Assembly (NCBI RefSeq): GCF_000187995.2
Contig: NZ_AEUW02000001.1
Location: 248,001 to 312,000, forward strand
Origin: Streptococcus macacae NCTC 11558
GTDB lineage: Bacteria > Bacillota > Bacilli > Lactobacillales > Streptococcaceae
Reading direction: 5' to 3'
DNA: 64,000 nucleotides
The notes below the pieces were generated by a model. That model did not search any database. It was not told the DNA's origin and saw only the letters and a program-made list of their open reading frames with translations. This document shows, piece after piece, positions 46,230 to 55,418 of the stretch. Each line of letters begins with the position of its first letter. Position 1 is the first letter of the stretch. The position numbers and the translations under genes were made by a program.

Positions 46230-47105
46230 ACAAACGATATCATACTGCATGCAATACAAATTCTTTTACTGGGACTCATTATCTGGATTTTAGGAACTAT
46301 TCTTTGGCATGCCAAAAAAAATCATATTTCGTTAAAAGAAAAATTTTATGCGGGTTTTTGGATTGGCTATGTTACTGATTTACTAGATACTTTGGGAATT
46401 GGGACTTTTGCCACGACGACTACTCTTTTTAAAGCTACAAAATTAGTTGAAGATGACCGCCAAATACCGCCTACTCTATCAACGGCTCATGTGATTCCTG
46501 TTTTAGTAGAGGCACTTTGTTTTGTTACAATCGTCAGAGTGGATATTGCAACTTTAGTCTGTATGGCTCTTGCTTCATTTACAGGAGCATTTGTTGGAGC
46601 ACGGCTTACTAAAAATTGGAACACGCGTCAGGTTCAGCTTGTTTTAGGAGTTCTTTTGATTATTGCAGCTTTTGTCATGGTTTATCGGATGCTGACAAAT
46701 CCAGGAGAAAATCTTTCTTTGACTGTTCGCGGTTTAAAAGGAATCTGGCTTTTGGTAGGGATTGTTTTTGACTTTGTAGTCGGACTTTTGATGACAATGG
46801 GATTGGGAAATTATGCTCTTGAGTTAATCTTTTTTTCCTTGATGGGAATTAATCCTGCTATTGCCTTGCCTGTTATGATGCTAGATGCTGCTATGATCTT
46901 AACGGCCAGTTCAATGGCATTTATCAAATCAGATCGTGTGAATTGGCCTGGGACTTTTGGAATCATTGTCGGCGGTAGTTTAGGCGTTTTAACAGCGGCT
47001 TTTTTCCTCAGCCATTTGAATATTAATAATCTTAAAATTTTAGTTGTTTTTATAGCGATCTTCACTGGGGGAATGCTGTTAAGGTCGTCTCTTATCAAAC
47101 GATAA
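46227..47105 (+). CDS. TauE/SafE (TSUP) family permease
   Basis: 292 residues with about eight membrane helices, in two similar halves as usual for TSUP proteins (GYVTDLLDTLGIGTFATTTT; VGLLMTMGLGNYALELIFFS). Family members export sulfite, sulfonates or other small organic acids. The substrate here is unknown. I start it at 46227, at the predicted transcription start, and not at the upstream TTG. It is divergent from the HD gene. Confidence 0.82.
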   Translation: MTNDIILHAIQILLLGLIIWILGTILWHAKKNHISLKEKFYAGFWIGYVTDLLDTLGIGTFATTTTLFKATKLVEDDRQIPPTLSTAHVIPVLVEALCFVTIVRVDIATLVCMALASFTGAFVGARLTKNWNTRQVQLVLGVLLIIAAFVMVYRMLTNPGENLSLTVRGLKGIWLLVGIVFDFVVGLLMTMGLGNYALELIFFSLMGINPAIALPVMMLDAAMILTASSMAFIKSDRVNWPGTFGIIVGGSLGVLTAAFFLSHLNINNLKILVVFIAIFTGGMLLRSSLIKR

Positions 47106-47149
47106 GAAATCGAAAACAAATTTGTAAAATGATAGAAAAGACGTGAAAA

Positions 47150-47536
47150 ATGAACATTCAAATGCGAAATATCATTAAAGTAGACGATCAGACAGAAGTC
47201 CTAGAACAAAGCTATCCTGTTGAGATCGTCGTCAAAAAAGGAACGCATTATTTTATTTTTGAGAATGAGGAAAAAGAAAAAGTTATTATTAAATGTAATG
47301 AAAATGAACTGCTGATGACTCGCTTTTCCAAACCAAAATCAATGATGCGTTTTATAAAAAATGCTGAGGCAGAATTGCAGTTGGCAACGCCATTGGGTCT
47401 TCAGCGTTTCAGATCATTGACAAGGTATTATCTTTTTGATCAGAAAAAGAAGATTTTAGAGCTGCATTACCAATTATTGGCTTTAAATGAGGATTCTCAT
47501 TTTGCTGATTATCAGCTTAGGATTTCTTGGGGCTAG
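47150..47536 (+). CDS. DUF1934 (YwiB-like) protein
   Basis: 128 residues, all-beta, lipocalin-like barrel fold expected for DUF1934 (EVLEQSYPVEIVVKKGTHYF, RFSKPKSMMRFIKNAEAELQ, ILELHYQLLALNED). Cytoplasmic, unknown function. It follows the TSUP gene by 44 bases. The ribosome site is weak. It sits immediately upstream of the riboswitch-controlled ATPase but in a separate transcript. Confidence 0.78.
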   Translation: MNIQMRNIIKVDDQTEVLEQSYPVEIVVKKGTHYFIFENEEKEKVIIKCNENELLMTRFSKPKSMMRFIKNAEAELQLATPLGLQRFRSLTRYYLFDQKKKILELHYQLLALNEDSHFADYQLRISWG

Positions 47537-47633
47537 CGGCCTTCATTTAGCAAAAGGTAAAAAACTAATTTTCCTAGTGAGTAAGCTGATGAAAGAGCTT
47601 TATATTTTACCTGTCGAAATGGTTTGTATTTTA

Positions 47634-47642
47634 TGATATAAT
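47634..47642 (+). promoter_or_regulatory. Extended -10 promoter of the cation ATPase
   Basis: TGATATAAT directly before the riboswitch. No convincing -35. Confidence 0.6.
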
Positions 47643-47648
47643 GGAAAA

Positions 47649-47738
47649 CAATCAAGGGAGTAGCTAGCGGTTTAACCGTGATGCTGTCGTCAATCCGAAA
47701 TTGTTTTCCGGCAGCATATTAAATAGCGAGACTTGTTT
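47649..47738 (+). ncRNA. yybP-ykoY manganese riboswitch
   Basis: AAGGGAGTAGC near 47654, a small hairpin (CGG/CCG), the longer helix ATGCTGTCG with CGGCAGCAT, and the closing AGCGAGACTTG match the yybP-ykoY consensus layout. In pneumococcus this class controls a P-type cation-export ATPase, as it would here. Mn2+ binding is known for the class and inferred for this copy. Confidence 0.87.
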
Positions 47739-47759
47739 AGCCAATAAGCAGGTCTTTTT
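47730..47759 (+). terminator. Riboswitch-linked terminator
   Basis: GACTTG and CAGGTC pair around an 13-base loop, followed by TTTTT. The 5' half of the stem is shared with the end of the aptamer, so metal binding would free or block it. Confidence 0.7.
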
Positions 47760-47797
47760 CATTTTTAATAAAGGCCAAAATAAGAAGGAGAAACAAA

Positions 47798-50482
47798 GTG
47801 TCCAAAGAACAGTTAAAAGATGCTTTTTATGTACAAAATAAGGAGGAGATTTTATCTCGGTTAGAAACGTCTCAAGAAGGCTTAAGCACTGCTGATGCTA
47901 AGGAGCGTTTAAAAAGTTATGGCTACAACGAATTAGAAGAAGGCAAGAAAAGATCTTTACTGGCCAAGTTCATTGATCAGTTCAAAGATTTAATGATTAT
48001 TATTTTGCTCATTGCTGCTGCCCTTTCAGTGATTACTGAAGGGATGAGCGGCTTAACTGATGCTATTATTATTCTTGTTGTAGTTATCTTAAATGCAGCC
48101 TTTGGGGTTTATCAAGAAGGACAAGCAGAAGCAGCTATTGAAGCGCTGAAATCAATGTCAAGTCCGCTGGCGCGTGTACGAAGAGATGGCCATGTCACAG
48201 AACTTGATGCTAAGGAATTAGTACCTGGAGATATTGTCTTGTTAGAAGCTGGTGATGTGGTTCCAGCAGATATGCGCTTATTAGAGGCAGCCTCACTTAA
48301 AATTGAAGAAGCAGCCTTAACTGGAGAATCTGTTCCAGTTGAAAAAGATTTAACAGTTGCGCTTTCAGTAGATGCAAGTATTGGTGATCGTTTGAATATG
48401 GCCTACCAAAATTCAAACGTGACTTATGGCCGTGGTATGGGAGTTGTGACCAATACTGGTATGTATACAGAAGTAGGACATATTGCAGGTATGCTTGCTA
48501 ATGCAGACGAAACAGACACCCCATTAAAAGAGAATCTCAATCAGTTATCTAAAGTCTTGACTTATTTGGTTGTTGCCATTGCTGCGATAACTTTTGTGGT
48601 TGGTGTTTTTGTCCGTCATGAAGATCCGCTTAGAGGCTTGATGACAGCAGTTGCTCTAGCAGTTGCTGCTATCCCAGAAGGACTGCCTGCAATTGTTACT
48701 GTTGTACTTTCTTTAGGGACCCAAACGCTTGCAAAACGTAAGTCAATTGTCCGTAAGCTGCCAGCAGTTGAAACGCTTGGTTCTACAGAAATTATAGCTT
48801 CAGATAAGACTGGTACACTGACCATGAATCAGATGACTGTTGAAAAGATCTATTTTGATGGCCAGCTGGCAGAGGTGGATGACGACATTGACACTAACAA
48901 TATGGCGCTTAAAATCATGACCTTTGCCAATGATACAAAGGTAGATGCCAGTGGAAAACTAATTGGAGATCCAACAGAAACAGCACTGGTGCAATATGGT
49001 TTTGACCATCATTTTGATCTGCCTGATCAGCTTAAAAAAGAGCCGCGAGTTGCTGAGCTGCCTTTTGATTCAGATCGTAAGTTAATGTCAACGCTGCACC
49101 AATTAGCAGACAATAACTATCTTGTTGCTGTTAAAGGTGCACCAGATCAATTATTAAAACGTATTACACGAATTGAAGAAAAAGGCACTGTCCGCCCAAT
49201 CACAGATGAAGATAAAAAGAATATTCTCTCAATAAATAAAACACTGGCTAAACAAGCTCTGCGTGTTTTGATGATGGCTTATAAATACGAATCACAGTTT
49301 CCTGCGCTAGAAAGCGATACTGTTGAAAATGATTTAATTTTTGCTGGCCTTGTTGGTATGATTGATCCAGAACGCCCAGAGGCAGCTGAAGCTGTTCAAG
49401 TTGCAAAAGAAGCTGGTATCCGTCCTATTATGATTACAGGTGATCATCAAGATACAGCTGAAGCAATTGCAAAACGCCTTGGTATCATTGACCCCGATGA
49501 TTCAGAGGATCATGTATTTACAGGTGCAGAGCTCAATGAATTATCGGATGAAGAATTTCAAAAGGTTTTCAAACAGTATTCTGTTTATGCGCGTGTTTCG
49601 CCAGAACATAAAGTCCGTATTGTTAAAGCTTGGCAAAATGAAGGTAAGATCGTTGCTATGACAGGTGATGGTGTTAATGATGCTCCTTCTCTTAAAACAG
49701 CTGATATCGGAATTGGTATGGGAATTACAGGGACTGAAGTTTCTAAAGGAGCTTCTGATATGATTTTATCAGATGATAATTTTGCAACTATTATCGTAGC
49801 TGTTGAGGAAGGACGCAAAGTTTTTTCAAACATACAAAAATCGATTCAATATCTGCTTTCAGCTAATATGGCAGAAGTTTTCACTATCTTCTTTGCTACT
49901 CTCTTTGGTTGGGATGTGCTGCAGCCAGTCCATCTTTTGTGGATCAACTTAGTAACAGATACTCTGCCAGCTATTGCTCTTGGTGTGGAACCTGCCGAAC
50001 CTGGTGTTATGACGCATAAGCCGCGTGGCCGCAAGTCCAGCTTCTTCTCAGGCGGTGTTATGGGAGCTATTATTTATCAAGGTATCCTCCAAACCCTTCT
50101 TGTATTAGGTGTTTATGGCTGGGCACTTTTATTCCCAGAACATGCAGAGAATCGTTTGGTGCATGAAGATGCCTTAACAATGGCTTTTGCAACGCTTGGA
50201 CTGATTCAGCTGGTTCATGCTTACAATGTTAAATCAGTTTATCAGTCTGTTTTTAAAGTTGGCCTTTTCCGTAATAAATTATTTAACTGGGCTATTCCTT
50301 TAGCTTTCCTTATTTTAATGGTCACAATTGTCGTACCTGGTTTTAACCGATTCTTCCATGTATCACAACTTAGCCTGTCGCAGTGGTCTGTTGTTATTCT
50401 AGGCAGTCTATCCATGCTGGTTCTGGTTGAAATCATTAAATGGTTTCAGCGTGTAACTGGGCAAGATAAAAAAGCCATTTAG
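47798..50482 (+). CDS. P-type cation-transporting ATPase (Ca2+/Mn2+ type)
   Basis: 894 residues, P2-type pump. The phosphorylated Asp336 is in SDKTGTLTMNQ, the actuator motif is LTGESVPVEK, the hinge is MITGDHQDTAEA and MTGDGVNDAPSL. Helix 4 has AAIPEGLPAIV, the PEGL metal-site motif of calcium and manganese pumps. The start codon is GTG after AAGGAGA. The riboswitch suggests manganese export and protection from excess, as for pneumococcal MgtA/CaxP. Exact ion specificity is not readable. Confidence 0.92.
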   Translation: MSKEQLKDAFYVQNKEEILSRLETSQEGLSTADAKERLKSYGYNELEEGKKRSLLAKFIDQFKDLMIIILLIAAALSVITEGMSGLTDAIIILVVVILNAAFGVYQEGQAEAAIEALKSMSSPLARVRRDGHVTELDAKELVPGDIVLLEAGDVVPADMRLLEAASLKIEEAALTGESVPVEKDLTVALSVDASIGDRLNMAYQNSNVTYGRGMGVVTNTGMYTEVGHIAGMLANADETDTPLKENLNQLSKVLTYLVVAIAAITFVVGVFVRHEDPLRGLMTAVALAVAAIPEGLPAIVTVVLSLGTQTLAKRKSIVRKLPAVETLGSTEIIASDKTGTLTMNQMTVEKIYFDGQLAEVDDDIDTNNMALKIMTFANDTKVDASGKLIGDPTETALVQYGFDHHFDLPDQLKKEPRVAELPFDSDRKLMSTLHQLADNNYLVAVKGAPDQLLKRITRIEEKGTVRPITDEDKKNILSINKTLAKQALRVLMMAYKYESQFPALESDTVENDLIFAGLVGMIDPERPEAAEAVQVAKEAGIRPIMITGDHQDTAEAIAKRLGIIDPDDSEDHVFTGAELNELSDEEFQKVFKQYSVYARVSPEHKVRIVKAWQNEGKIVAMTGDGVNDAPSLKTADIGIGMGITGTEVSKGASDMILSDDNFATIIVAVEEGRKVFSNIQKSIQYLLSANMAEVFTIFFATLFGWDVLQPVHLLWINLVTDTLPAIALGVEPAEPGVMTHKPRGRKSSFFSGGVMGAIIYQGILQTLLVLGVYGWALLFPEHAENRLVHEDALTMAFATLGLIQLVHAYNVKSVYQSVFKVGLFRNKLFNWAIPLAFLILMVTIVVPGFNRFFHVSQLSLSQWSVVILGSLSMLVLVEIIKWFQRVTGQDKKAI

Positions 50483-50639
50483 GCAGAAAAGAAAAATTAG
50501 GATATTAATAGGGAAAAACAGCAGGACTTAGATTTGGAATGTACCAGTCTAACTAAGCTTGGAGACCTCTTTGCTTAGAATCAGTGTTTTAAACTATTTG
50601 CTTATCCTACCTTTTGTTTAGCAAAAATCACCAAAAGGA

Positions 50640-50665
50640 CTGGGAGTCACACTCCCAGCCCTTTT
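50640..50665 (+). terminator. Terminator after the cation ATPase
   Basis: CTGGGAGT-CAC-ACTCCCAG followed by CCCTTTTC. The stem is perfect and the T-run weak. It lies 27 bases before the next gene. Confidence 0.7.
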
Positions 50666-50691
50666 CTTCTTATAAATTTAGAAAGCGATAA

Positions 50692-51420
50692 ATGACAGAA
50701 ATTTTTGCTCATAGAGGCAGTAAGATCAACCGGCCGGAGAATACTTTAGCAGCTTTTGCAGAAGCCATTCGAGTAGGAAGTGATGGTATTGAAATTGATG
50801 TTCATCGTACAAAAGACAATCATTTGATTGTGATTCATGATGAAAGGGTTGATCGAACCACTAATGGCAGTGGTTTGGTAAGAAAATTAACATTGCAGGA
50901 AATTAAAGAACTTGATGCCGGTTCTTGGTTTCACCCTCATTATTTTCGTGAAAAGATTCCCACTTTAGAAGAAGTTTTAGATTACTTAGAAGAAAAAGGT
51001 TTTAGAGGCCGTTTAAATATTGAGTTAAAAACCAACAAATATCCTTATCCTAAAATTGAAAAACAAATAGCTCAACTTATGCAAAGTAAAAAGCTGCATT
51101 TTTCTTATCTATACTCAAGTTTTAATATTTGGAGTTTATATTTAATGAAAAAGCATGATCCTAAAGCTGATTTGGCTTATATTATAAAAGATCAGTTTTT
51201 CCTTTTATGCTGGGCTCAACGTCTTAAATTTGTTAAGAGTATTCATTTAAAGCACTCTGCTGTTTTTAAGCGAAAGGCTGTTTGGTCAAAAGAGCTGAGA
51301 TTTTGGGCAGTTAATGAAGAAGCCTCCCTGCAGAAACTTTTATCAGACTGCGCAAGCGGTATTATAACTGATAAGCCAGAAGAAGCTGTTAAACTGAAAA
51401 ATTTGTTATCAAAAGAGTGA
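50692..51420 (+). CDS. Glycerophosphodiester phosphodiesterase
   Basis: 242 residues of the GDPD TIM-barrel family. The catalytic signature is HRGSKINRPENTLAAF with GIEIDVHRTKDNHLIVIHDE. It hydrolyses glycerophosphodiesters to glycerol 3-phosphate and an alcohol. It has no signal peptide and is therefore cytoplasmic. It is monocistronic and convergent with the metallophosphoesterase gene, with 65 bases between. Confidence 0.9.
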   Translation: MTEIFAHRGSKINRPENTLAAFAEAIRVGSDGIEIDVHRTKDNHLIVIHDERVDRTTNGSGLVRKLTLQEIKELDAGSWFHPHYFREKIPTLEEVLDYLEEKGFRGRLNIELKTNKYPYPKIEKQIAQLMQSKKLHFSYLYSSFNIWSLYLMKKHDPKADLAYIIKDQFFLLCWAQRLKFVKSIHLKHSAVFKRKAVWSKELRFWAVNEEASLQKLLSDCASGIITDKPEEAVKLKNLLSKE

Positions 51421-51485
51421 AGGTGCTTTTCCTGTTTACTGCACAAAAAACTGCTATCAGGAGGCCGCTTAAAGAGACATTTTTA

Positions 51486-52343
51486 TCAAAGGTCAAATAA
51501 AGTCATGGCATGATAGAATTCTTTAGCTAGATTTTGTTTTTTATAATTTTGATAAACGCTTAAATCTTTTACGGCATTGTAGCGTTTGCTGAGATTCCAG
51601 CTTTTGCTTGGATTGTACTGGGGATTTTGGCTGACAAAATCTATTGTTAAATTCCATTCTCTAAGATAGCCTAAGGGACGTGAGTGGTAGCTGATGCCGT
51701 CTATAATGGTAGTGCCGTATGAACGGTGAGCATGTCCAAAAACAACGTCTTTGACCTTATGTTTTTTAAAAAGTTCATGGAATTTTTGACTGCCTAAAAA
51801 GGCATTGAATGGTTTAAAACGCTCATGTGTCATGATGAAATTATAATGTGGTACAAAATGCATCGCCACAATTAAATGATTGCTGTCCAGAGAAGTTAGT
51901 GTTTTGTCCAAGCGAGTTAAACTATTTTCTGTCGTTTGAAGGTCATTTTTTTGTCGTTTCAGACGTCTGTCAAACCAAAAAGTTTGTTTTAATTTGCTAA
52001 TATCGCTTTTGTTTTGATTGGAAAAAGAATAGTCATACCAGCCATGAAAAGCTAACAACTGTTTTTTACCTATTGAATGAAGGTGAAAATCCAAATCTTG
52101 GATCTCTTTTTCTTGCAGATCTAACATGTCATGATTGCCAAGATTATAAGTAACTTGGCATTCTTTTTGAAGTTCTTGAATAAAAGGAAGGCTATCTGTA
52201 TAAAAATGATTTGAAATATCGCCTGCCAGATGGAGATGGCTGACATTTTGATTTCTTAAGACTTGCTTAAGTGTTTGTTTTTCAAAAAATCCAAAATGAT
52301 TTAAATCAATGTGAAGATCGCTCATAATTGCTAATTTAGTCAT
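51486..52343 (-). CDS. Calcineurin-like metallophosphoesterase
   Basis: 285 residues. The dimetal site is readable: MSDLHIDLN, AGDISNHF, NLGNHDML, and MHFVPH with FGHAHRSYG. This is the common streptococcal YpsR/YkuE-type hydrolase of unknown physiological substrate. The mRNA should be leaderless (TGATAGAAT, six bases, ATG). It is divergent from queG. Confidence 0.87.
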   Translation of the reverse strand: MTKLAIMSDLHIDLNHFGFFEKQTLKQVLRNQNVSHLHLAGDISNHFYTDSLPFIQELQKECQVTYNLGNHDMLDLQEKEIQDLDFHLHSIGKKQLLAFHGWYDYSFSNQNKSDISKLKQTFWFDRRLKRQKNDLQTTENSLTRLDKTLTSLDSNHLIVAMHFVPHYNFIMTHERFKPFNAFLGSQKFHELFKKHKVKDVVFGHAHRSYGTTIIDGISYHSRPLGYLREWNLTIDFVSQNPQYNPSKSWNLSKRYNAVKDLSVYQNYKKQNLAKEFYHAMTLFDL

Positions 52344-52358
52344 ATCTTTATTCTATCA
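52341..52358 (-). promoter_or_regulatory. Extended -10, leaderless start of the phosphoesterase gene
   Basis: Minus strand TGATAGAAT (-10 at 52350-52355), six bases, ATG. No ribosome site. Confidence 0.65.
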
Positions 52359-52400
52359 CGTTTTTTGAAGAAGATCTCCTTGCAAACTATTTTTACTTTC

Positions 52401-52438
52401 TTGCAGTCTTTCATGATTTGCTTTAAAATAACAGTATG
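52401..52438 (+). promoter_or_regulatory. Promoter of queG, leaderless
   Basis: TTGCAG (52401-52406), a 17-base spacer, TAAAAT (52424-52429), six bases and ATG at 52436. Confidence 0.55.
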
Positions 52439-53560
52439 GATATCAAGAGAGAAATCAAAGCACTAGCCAAAAGTATTGGTATTTCAAAAATCGGTTTCAC
52501 GACAGCTGATGATTTTGCTTATTTGGAAAAATCACTCCGTGCTTCTGTAGAAGAAGGGCGTTCTTCAGGCTTTGAACACAAAAATATTGAGGAACGTATT
52601 AAGCCTAAATTATCTTTGAAAAGTGCTAAAACTATTATTTCAATTGCTGTTGCCTATCCTCATAAGCTTCCAAGTAAACCTCCAAAAACGCAATACAGGC
52701 GTGGGAAAATAACGCCAAATTCTTGGGGATTGGACTATCATTATGTCCTTAAAGATAAACTGCAGCGCTTAGCTCAAGGTATTGAAGAATTATGCCAAGA
52801 CTTTTCTTTGGAGCATAAAGCTATGGTAGATACCGGAGCCTTGGTTGATACAGCTGTTGCCCAAAGAGCAGGACTTGGCTTTATTGGAAAAAATGGTTTG
52901 CTTATCTCCAAAGAATTTGGTTCTTATATGTACTTAGGTGAATTGATTACTAATCTTGAAATTGAGCCTGATCAGCCGGTAGATTATGACTGCGGAGATT
53001 GCAATCGATGTCTTGAAGCCTGTCCGACTTCCTGTCTGATAGGTGATGGGACTATGAATGCAAGGCGCTGCCTGTCTTTTCAAACACAAGATAAAGGCAT
53101 GATGGAGCTTGAATTCAGAAAAAAAATTAAAACAGTTATTTATGGCTGTGATATCTGTCAAATCTGCTGTCCTTACAATAAAGGTATCCATAATCCCTTA
53201 GCCAGTGAAATTGATCCTGAATTGGCAGAGCCAGAGCTGATTCCTTTTTTAGATTTGTCTAACAGTCAGTTTAAGAAAAGATTTGGTAAGATTGCAGGTT
53301 CTTGGCGGGGGAAAAATATTTTGCAGCGCAATGCCATTATCGCCTTAGCCAATGCACATGATAGGACAGCGATTGTCAAATTATTAGAAATTATTGAAAA
53401 AGAACAAAATGCTATTCATGCAGCTACAGCTATTTGGGCTTTAGGAGAAATTGTCAAGAAACCAACAGAAGGATTATATGACTTTATTTTAAGCATCAAT
53501 TCAGATAATAAAGATATCATGAAAGAACGAGATGACTTGCTCAATAGATGGCAATTTTGA
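52436..53560 (+). CDS. queG: Epoxyqueuosine reductase QueG
   Basis: 374 residues. A cobalamin-dependent iron-sulfur enzyme that performs the last step of queuosine formation in tRNA. Two cysteine clusters are present: CGDCNRCLEACPTSC and CDICQICCPYN. The N-terminal cobalamin-binding region contains DTGALVDTAVAQRAGLGFIG. The C-terminal HEAT-like repeats (NAIIALANAHDRTAIVKLLE) bind tRNA. The ribosome site is absent and the -10 lies six bases before ATG. Its need for cobalamin makes the ECF/DUF4430 pair at 33 kb of interest. Confidence 0.93.
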   Translation: MDIKREIKALAKSIGISKIGFTTADDFAYLEKSLRASVEEGRSSGFEHKNIEERIKPKLSLKSAKTIISIAVAYPHKLPSKPPKTQYRRGKITPNSWGLDYHYVLKDKLQRLAQGIEELCQDFSLEHKAMVDTGALVDTAVAQRAGLGFIGKNGLLISKEFGSYMYLGELITNLEIEPDQPVDYDCGDCNRCLEACPTSCLIGDGTMNARRCLSFQTQDKGMMELEFRKKIKTVIYGCDICQICCPYNKGIHNPLASEIDPELAEPELIPFLDLSNSQFKKRFGKIAGSWRGKNILQRNAIIALANAHDRTAIVKLLEIIEKEQNAIHAATAIWALGEIVKKPTEGLYDFILSINSDNKDIMKERDDLLNRWQF

Positions 53561-53608
53561 TGGAACTATGTTAGAATAAAAAAGATACTGAAAAATGAGG
53601 TAGAGATT

Positions 53609-54704
53609 ATGGATATGGCAGAAATTCGCCAAAAAATAGTAGAAAATCAAGAGAAGTTGACTAGCTTCCGGAGGTCTCTTTGACTTAGATCATCTAGAAG
53701 AAGAGATTGCCCTTTTAGAAAATCAAATGACAGAACCAGATTTTTGGAACGATAATGTTGCAGCCCAAAAGACTTCGCAGGAATTAAATGAACTCAAGCT
53801 TAAATATGAAACATTTAATAATATGCAGGAATTATCAGATGAAACAGAACTTCTGCAAGAGATGCTAGAAGAAGATGAGAGCCTGCAGGGAGAGCTTGAG
53901 GAAAATCTGGAAAAGCTTGGTAAAATGATGGCCAGTTATGAAATGACCTTGCTGTTATCAGAACCTTATGACCATAACAACGCTATCTTAGAGATTCATC
54001 CAGGATCCGGCGGAACAGAAGCTCAGGACTGGGGAGATATGCTTTTACGCATGTATACACGTTTTGGGAACAATCAAGGTTTCAAGGTTGAGGTATTAGA
54101 TTATCAAGCAGGGGATGAAGCAGGTATTAAATCTGTCACTTTGTCTTTTGAAGGGCCAAATGCTTATGGTCTTTTAAAATCAGAAATGGGTGTCCATCGC
54201 TTGGTAAGGATTTCTCCTTTTGATTCGGCAAAGCGCCGCCACACTTCTTTTGCTTCTGTTGAAGTGATGCCAGAGCTTGATGAAACAATAGAAGTAGATA
54301 TCAGAGATGAAGATATCAAAATGGATACCTTTCGCTCTGGCGGAGCAGGGGGACAAAATGTTAATAAAGTATCAACAGGAGTGCGTTTAACGCATACACC
54401 GACAGGTATTGTAGTGGCATCAACCGTTGATCGTACACAGTATGGAAACCGCGATCGTGCCATGAAGATGCTTCAGGCAAAACTTTACCAAATGGAAGAA
54501 GAAAAGAAGGCTCAAGAAGTGGATGCTTTAAAGGGTGATAAAAAAGAAATTACCTGGGGCAGCCAAATCCGTTCTTATGTTTTTACACCTTATACTATGG
54601 TTAAAGACCATAGAACCAACTATGAAGTTGCTCAGGTTGATAAGGTGATGGATGGTGATTTAGACGGTTTTATTGACGCCTTCTTGAAATGGCGGATGGA
54701 ATAA
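53609..54704 (+). CDS. prfB: Peptide chain release factor 2, with programmed +1 frameshift
   Basis: The first 24 codons end at CTT TGA (TGA at 53681-53683). Translation continues after a +1 shift at CTT TGAC, giving 364 residues. GGAGG just upstream at the right distance serves as the internal Shine-Dalgarno stimulator, as in the classical RF2 autoregulation. The product has the SPF motif ([11 protein letters not shown]) for UGA/UAA recognition and GGQ at about 247-249. Coding parts: 53609-53680 and 53682-54704. It lies immediately upstream of ftsE-ftsX. Confidence 0.95.
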
Positions 54705-54725
54705 TAATGAGAGGAAATAGTAATT

Positions 54726-55418
54726 ATGGCATTAATTCAGATGAAGGGTGTTACAAAGAAGTATCATCGCAGTACAACAGCCTTACGAAACATATCAATT
54801 TCAGTTGATCAAGGAGAGTTTGTTTATTTAGTGGGCCCCTCAGGAGCTGGGAAATCAACTTTTATTAAGCTTCTTTATCGTGAAGAAAAAACAACAAAAG
54901 GTGCTTTGAAAGTTGGGAAATTTAATTTAGCGAAGATGAGAAAGCGGGATATCCCTATCCTTCGACGCAGTATTGGTGTTGTTTTCCAAGATTATAAGCT
55001 CCTGCCTAATAAAACGGTGGCGGAAAATATTGCCTTTGCCATGGAAGTTATAGGCGAAAAACCTCGAGTGATTAAAAAACGCGTTCAGGAGGTGTTAGAG
55101 CTCGTTGGATTAAAGCATAAAATGCGCTCTTTTCCTGACCAGCTGTCTGGAGGGGAGCAGCAACGTGTAGCTATCGCACGTGCCATTGTCAACAACCCTA
55201 AAGTATTGATTGCAGATGAACCTACGGGTAACTTGGATCCAGAAATTTCTTGGGAAATTATGCAGCTGCTTGAGCGTATCAACCTTCAGGGAACGACAGT
55301 CTTTATGGCGACTCACAATAGCAATATTGTGAACACTCTGCGCCATCGTGTTGTCGCAATTGAGGACGGACGTATTGTTCGTGATGAAGAGGAAGGAGAG
55401 TACGGATATAATGATTAG
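54726..55418 (+). CDS. ftsE: Cell-division ABC ATPase FtsE
   Basis: 230 residues. Walker A GPSGAGKST, signature LSGGEQQRVAIARA, Walker B VLIADEPTGNLD. With FtsX it controls the septal peptidoglycan hydrolase (PcsB-type in streptococci). It overlaps ftsX by 8 bases. The order prfB-ftsE-ftsX is common in streptococci. Confidence 0.96.
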   Translation: MALIQMKGVTKKYHRSTTALRNISISVDQGEFVYLVGPSGAGKSTFIKLLYREEKTTKGALKVGKFNLAKMRKRDIPILRRSIGVVFQDYKLLPNKTVAENIAFAMEVIGEKPRVIKKRVQEVLELVGLKHKMRSFPDQLSGGEQQRVAIARAIVNNPKVLIADEPTGNLDPEISWEIMQLLERINLQGTTVFMATHNSNIVNTLRHRVVAIEDGRIVRDEEEGEYGYND

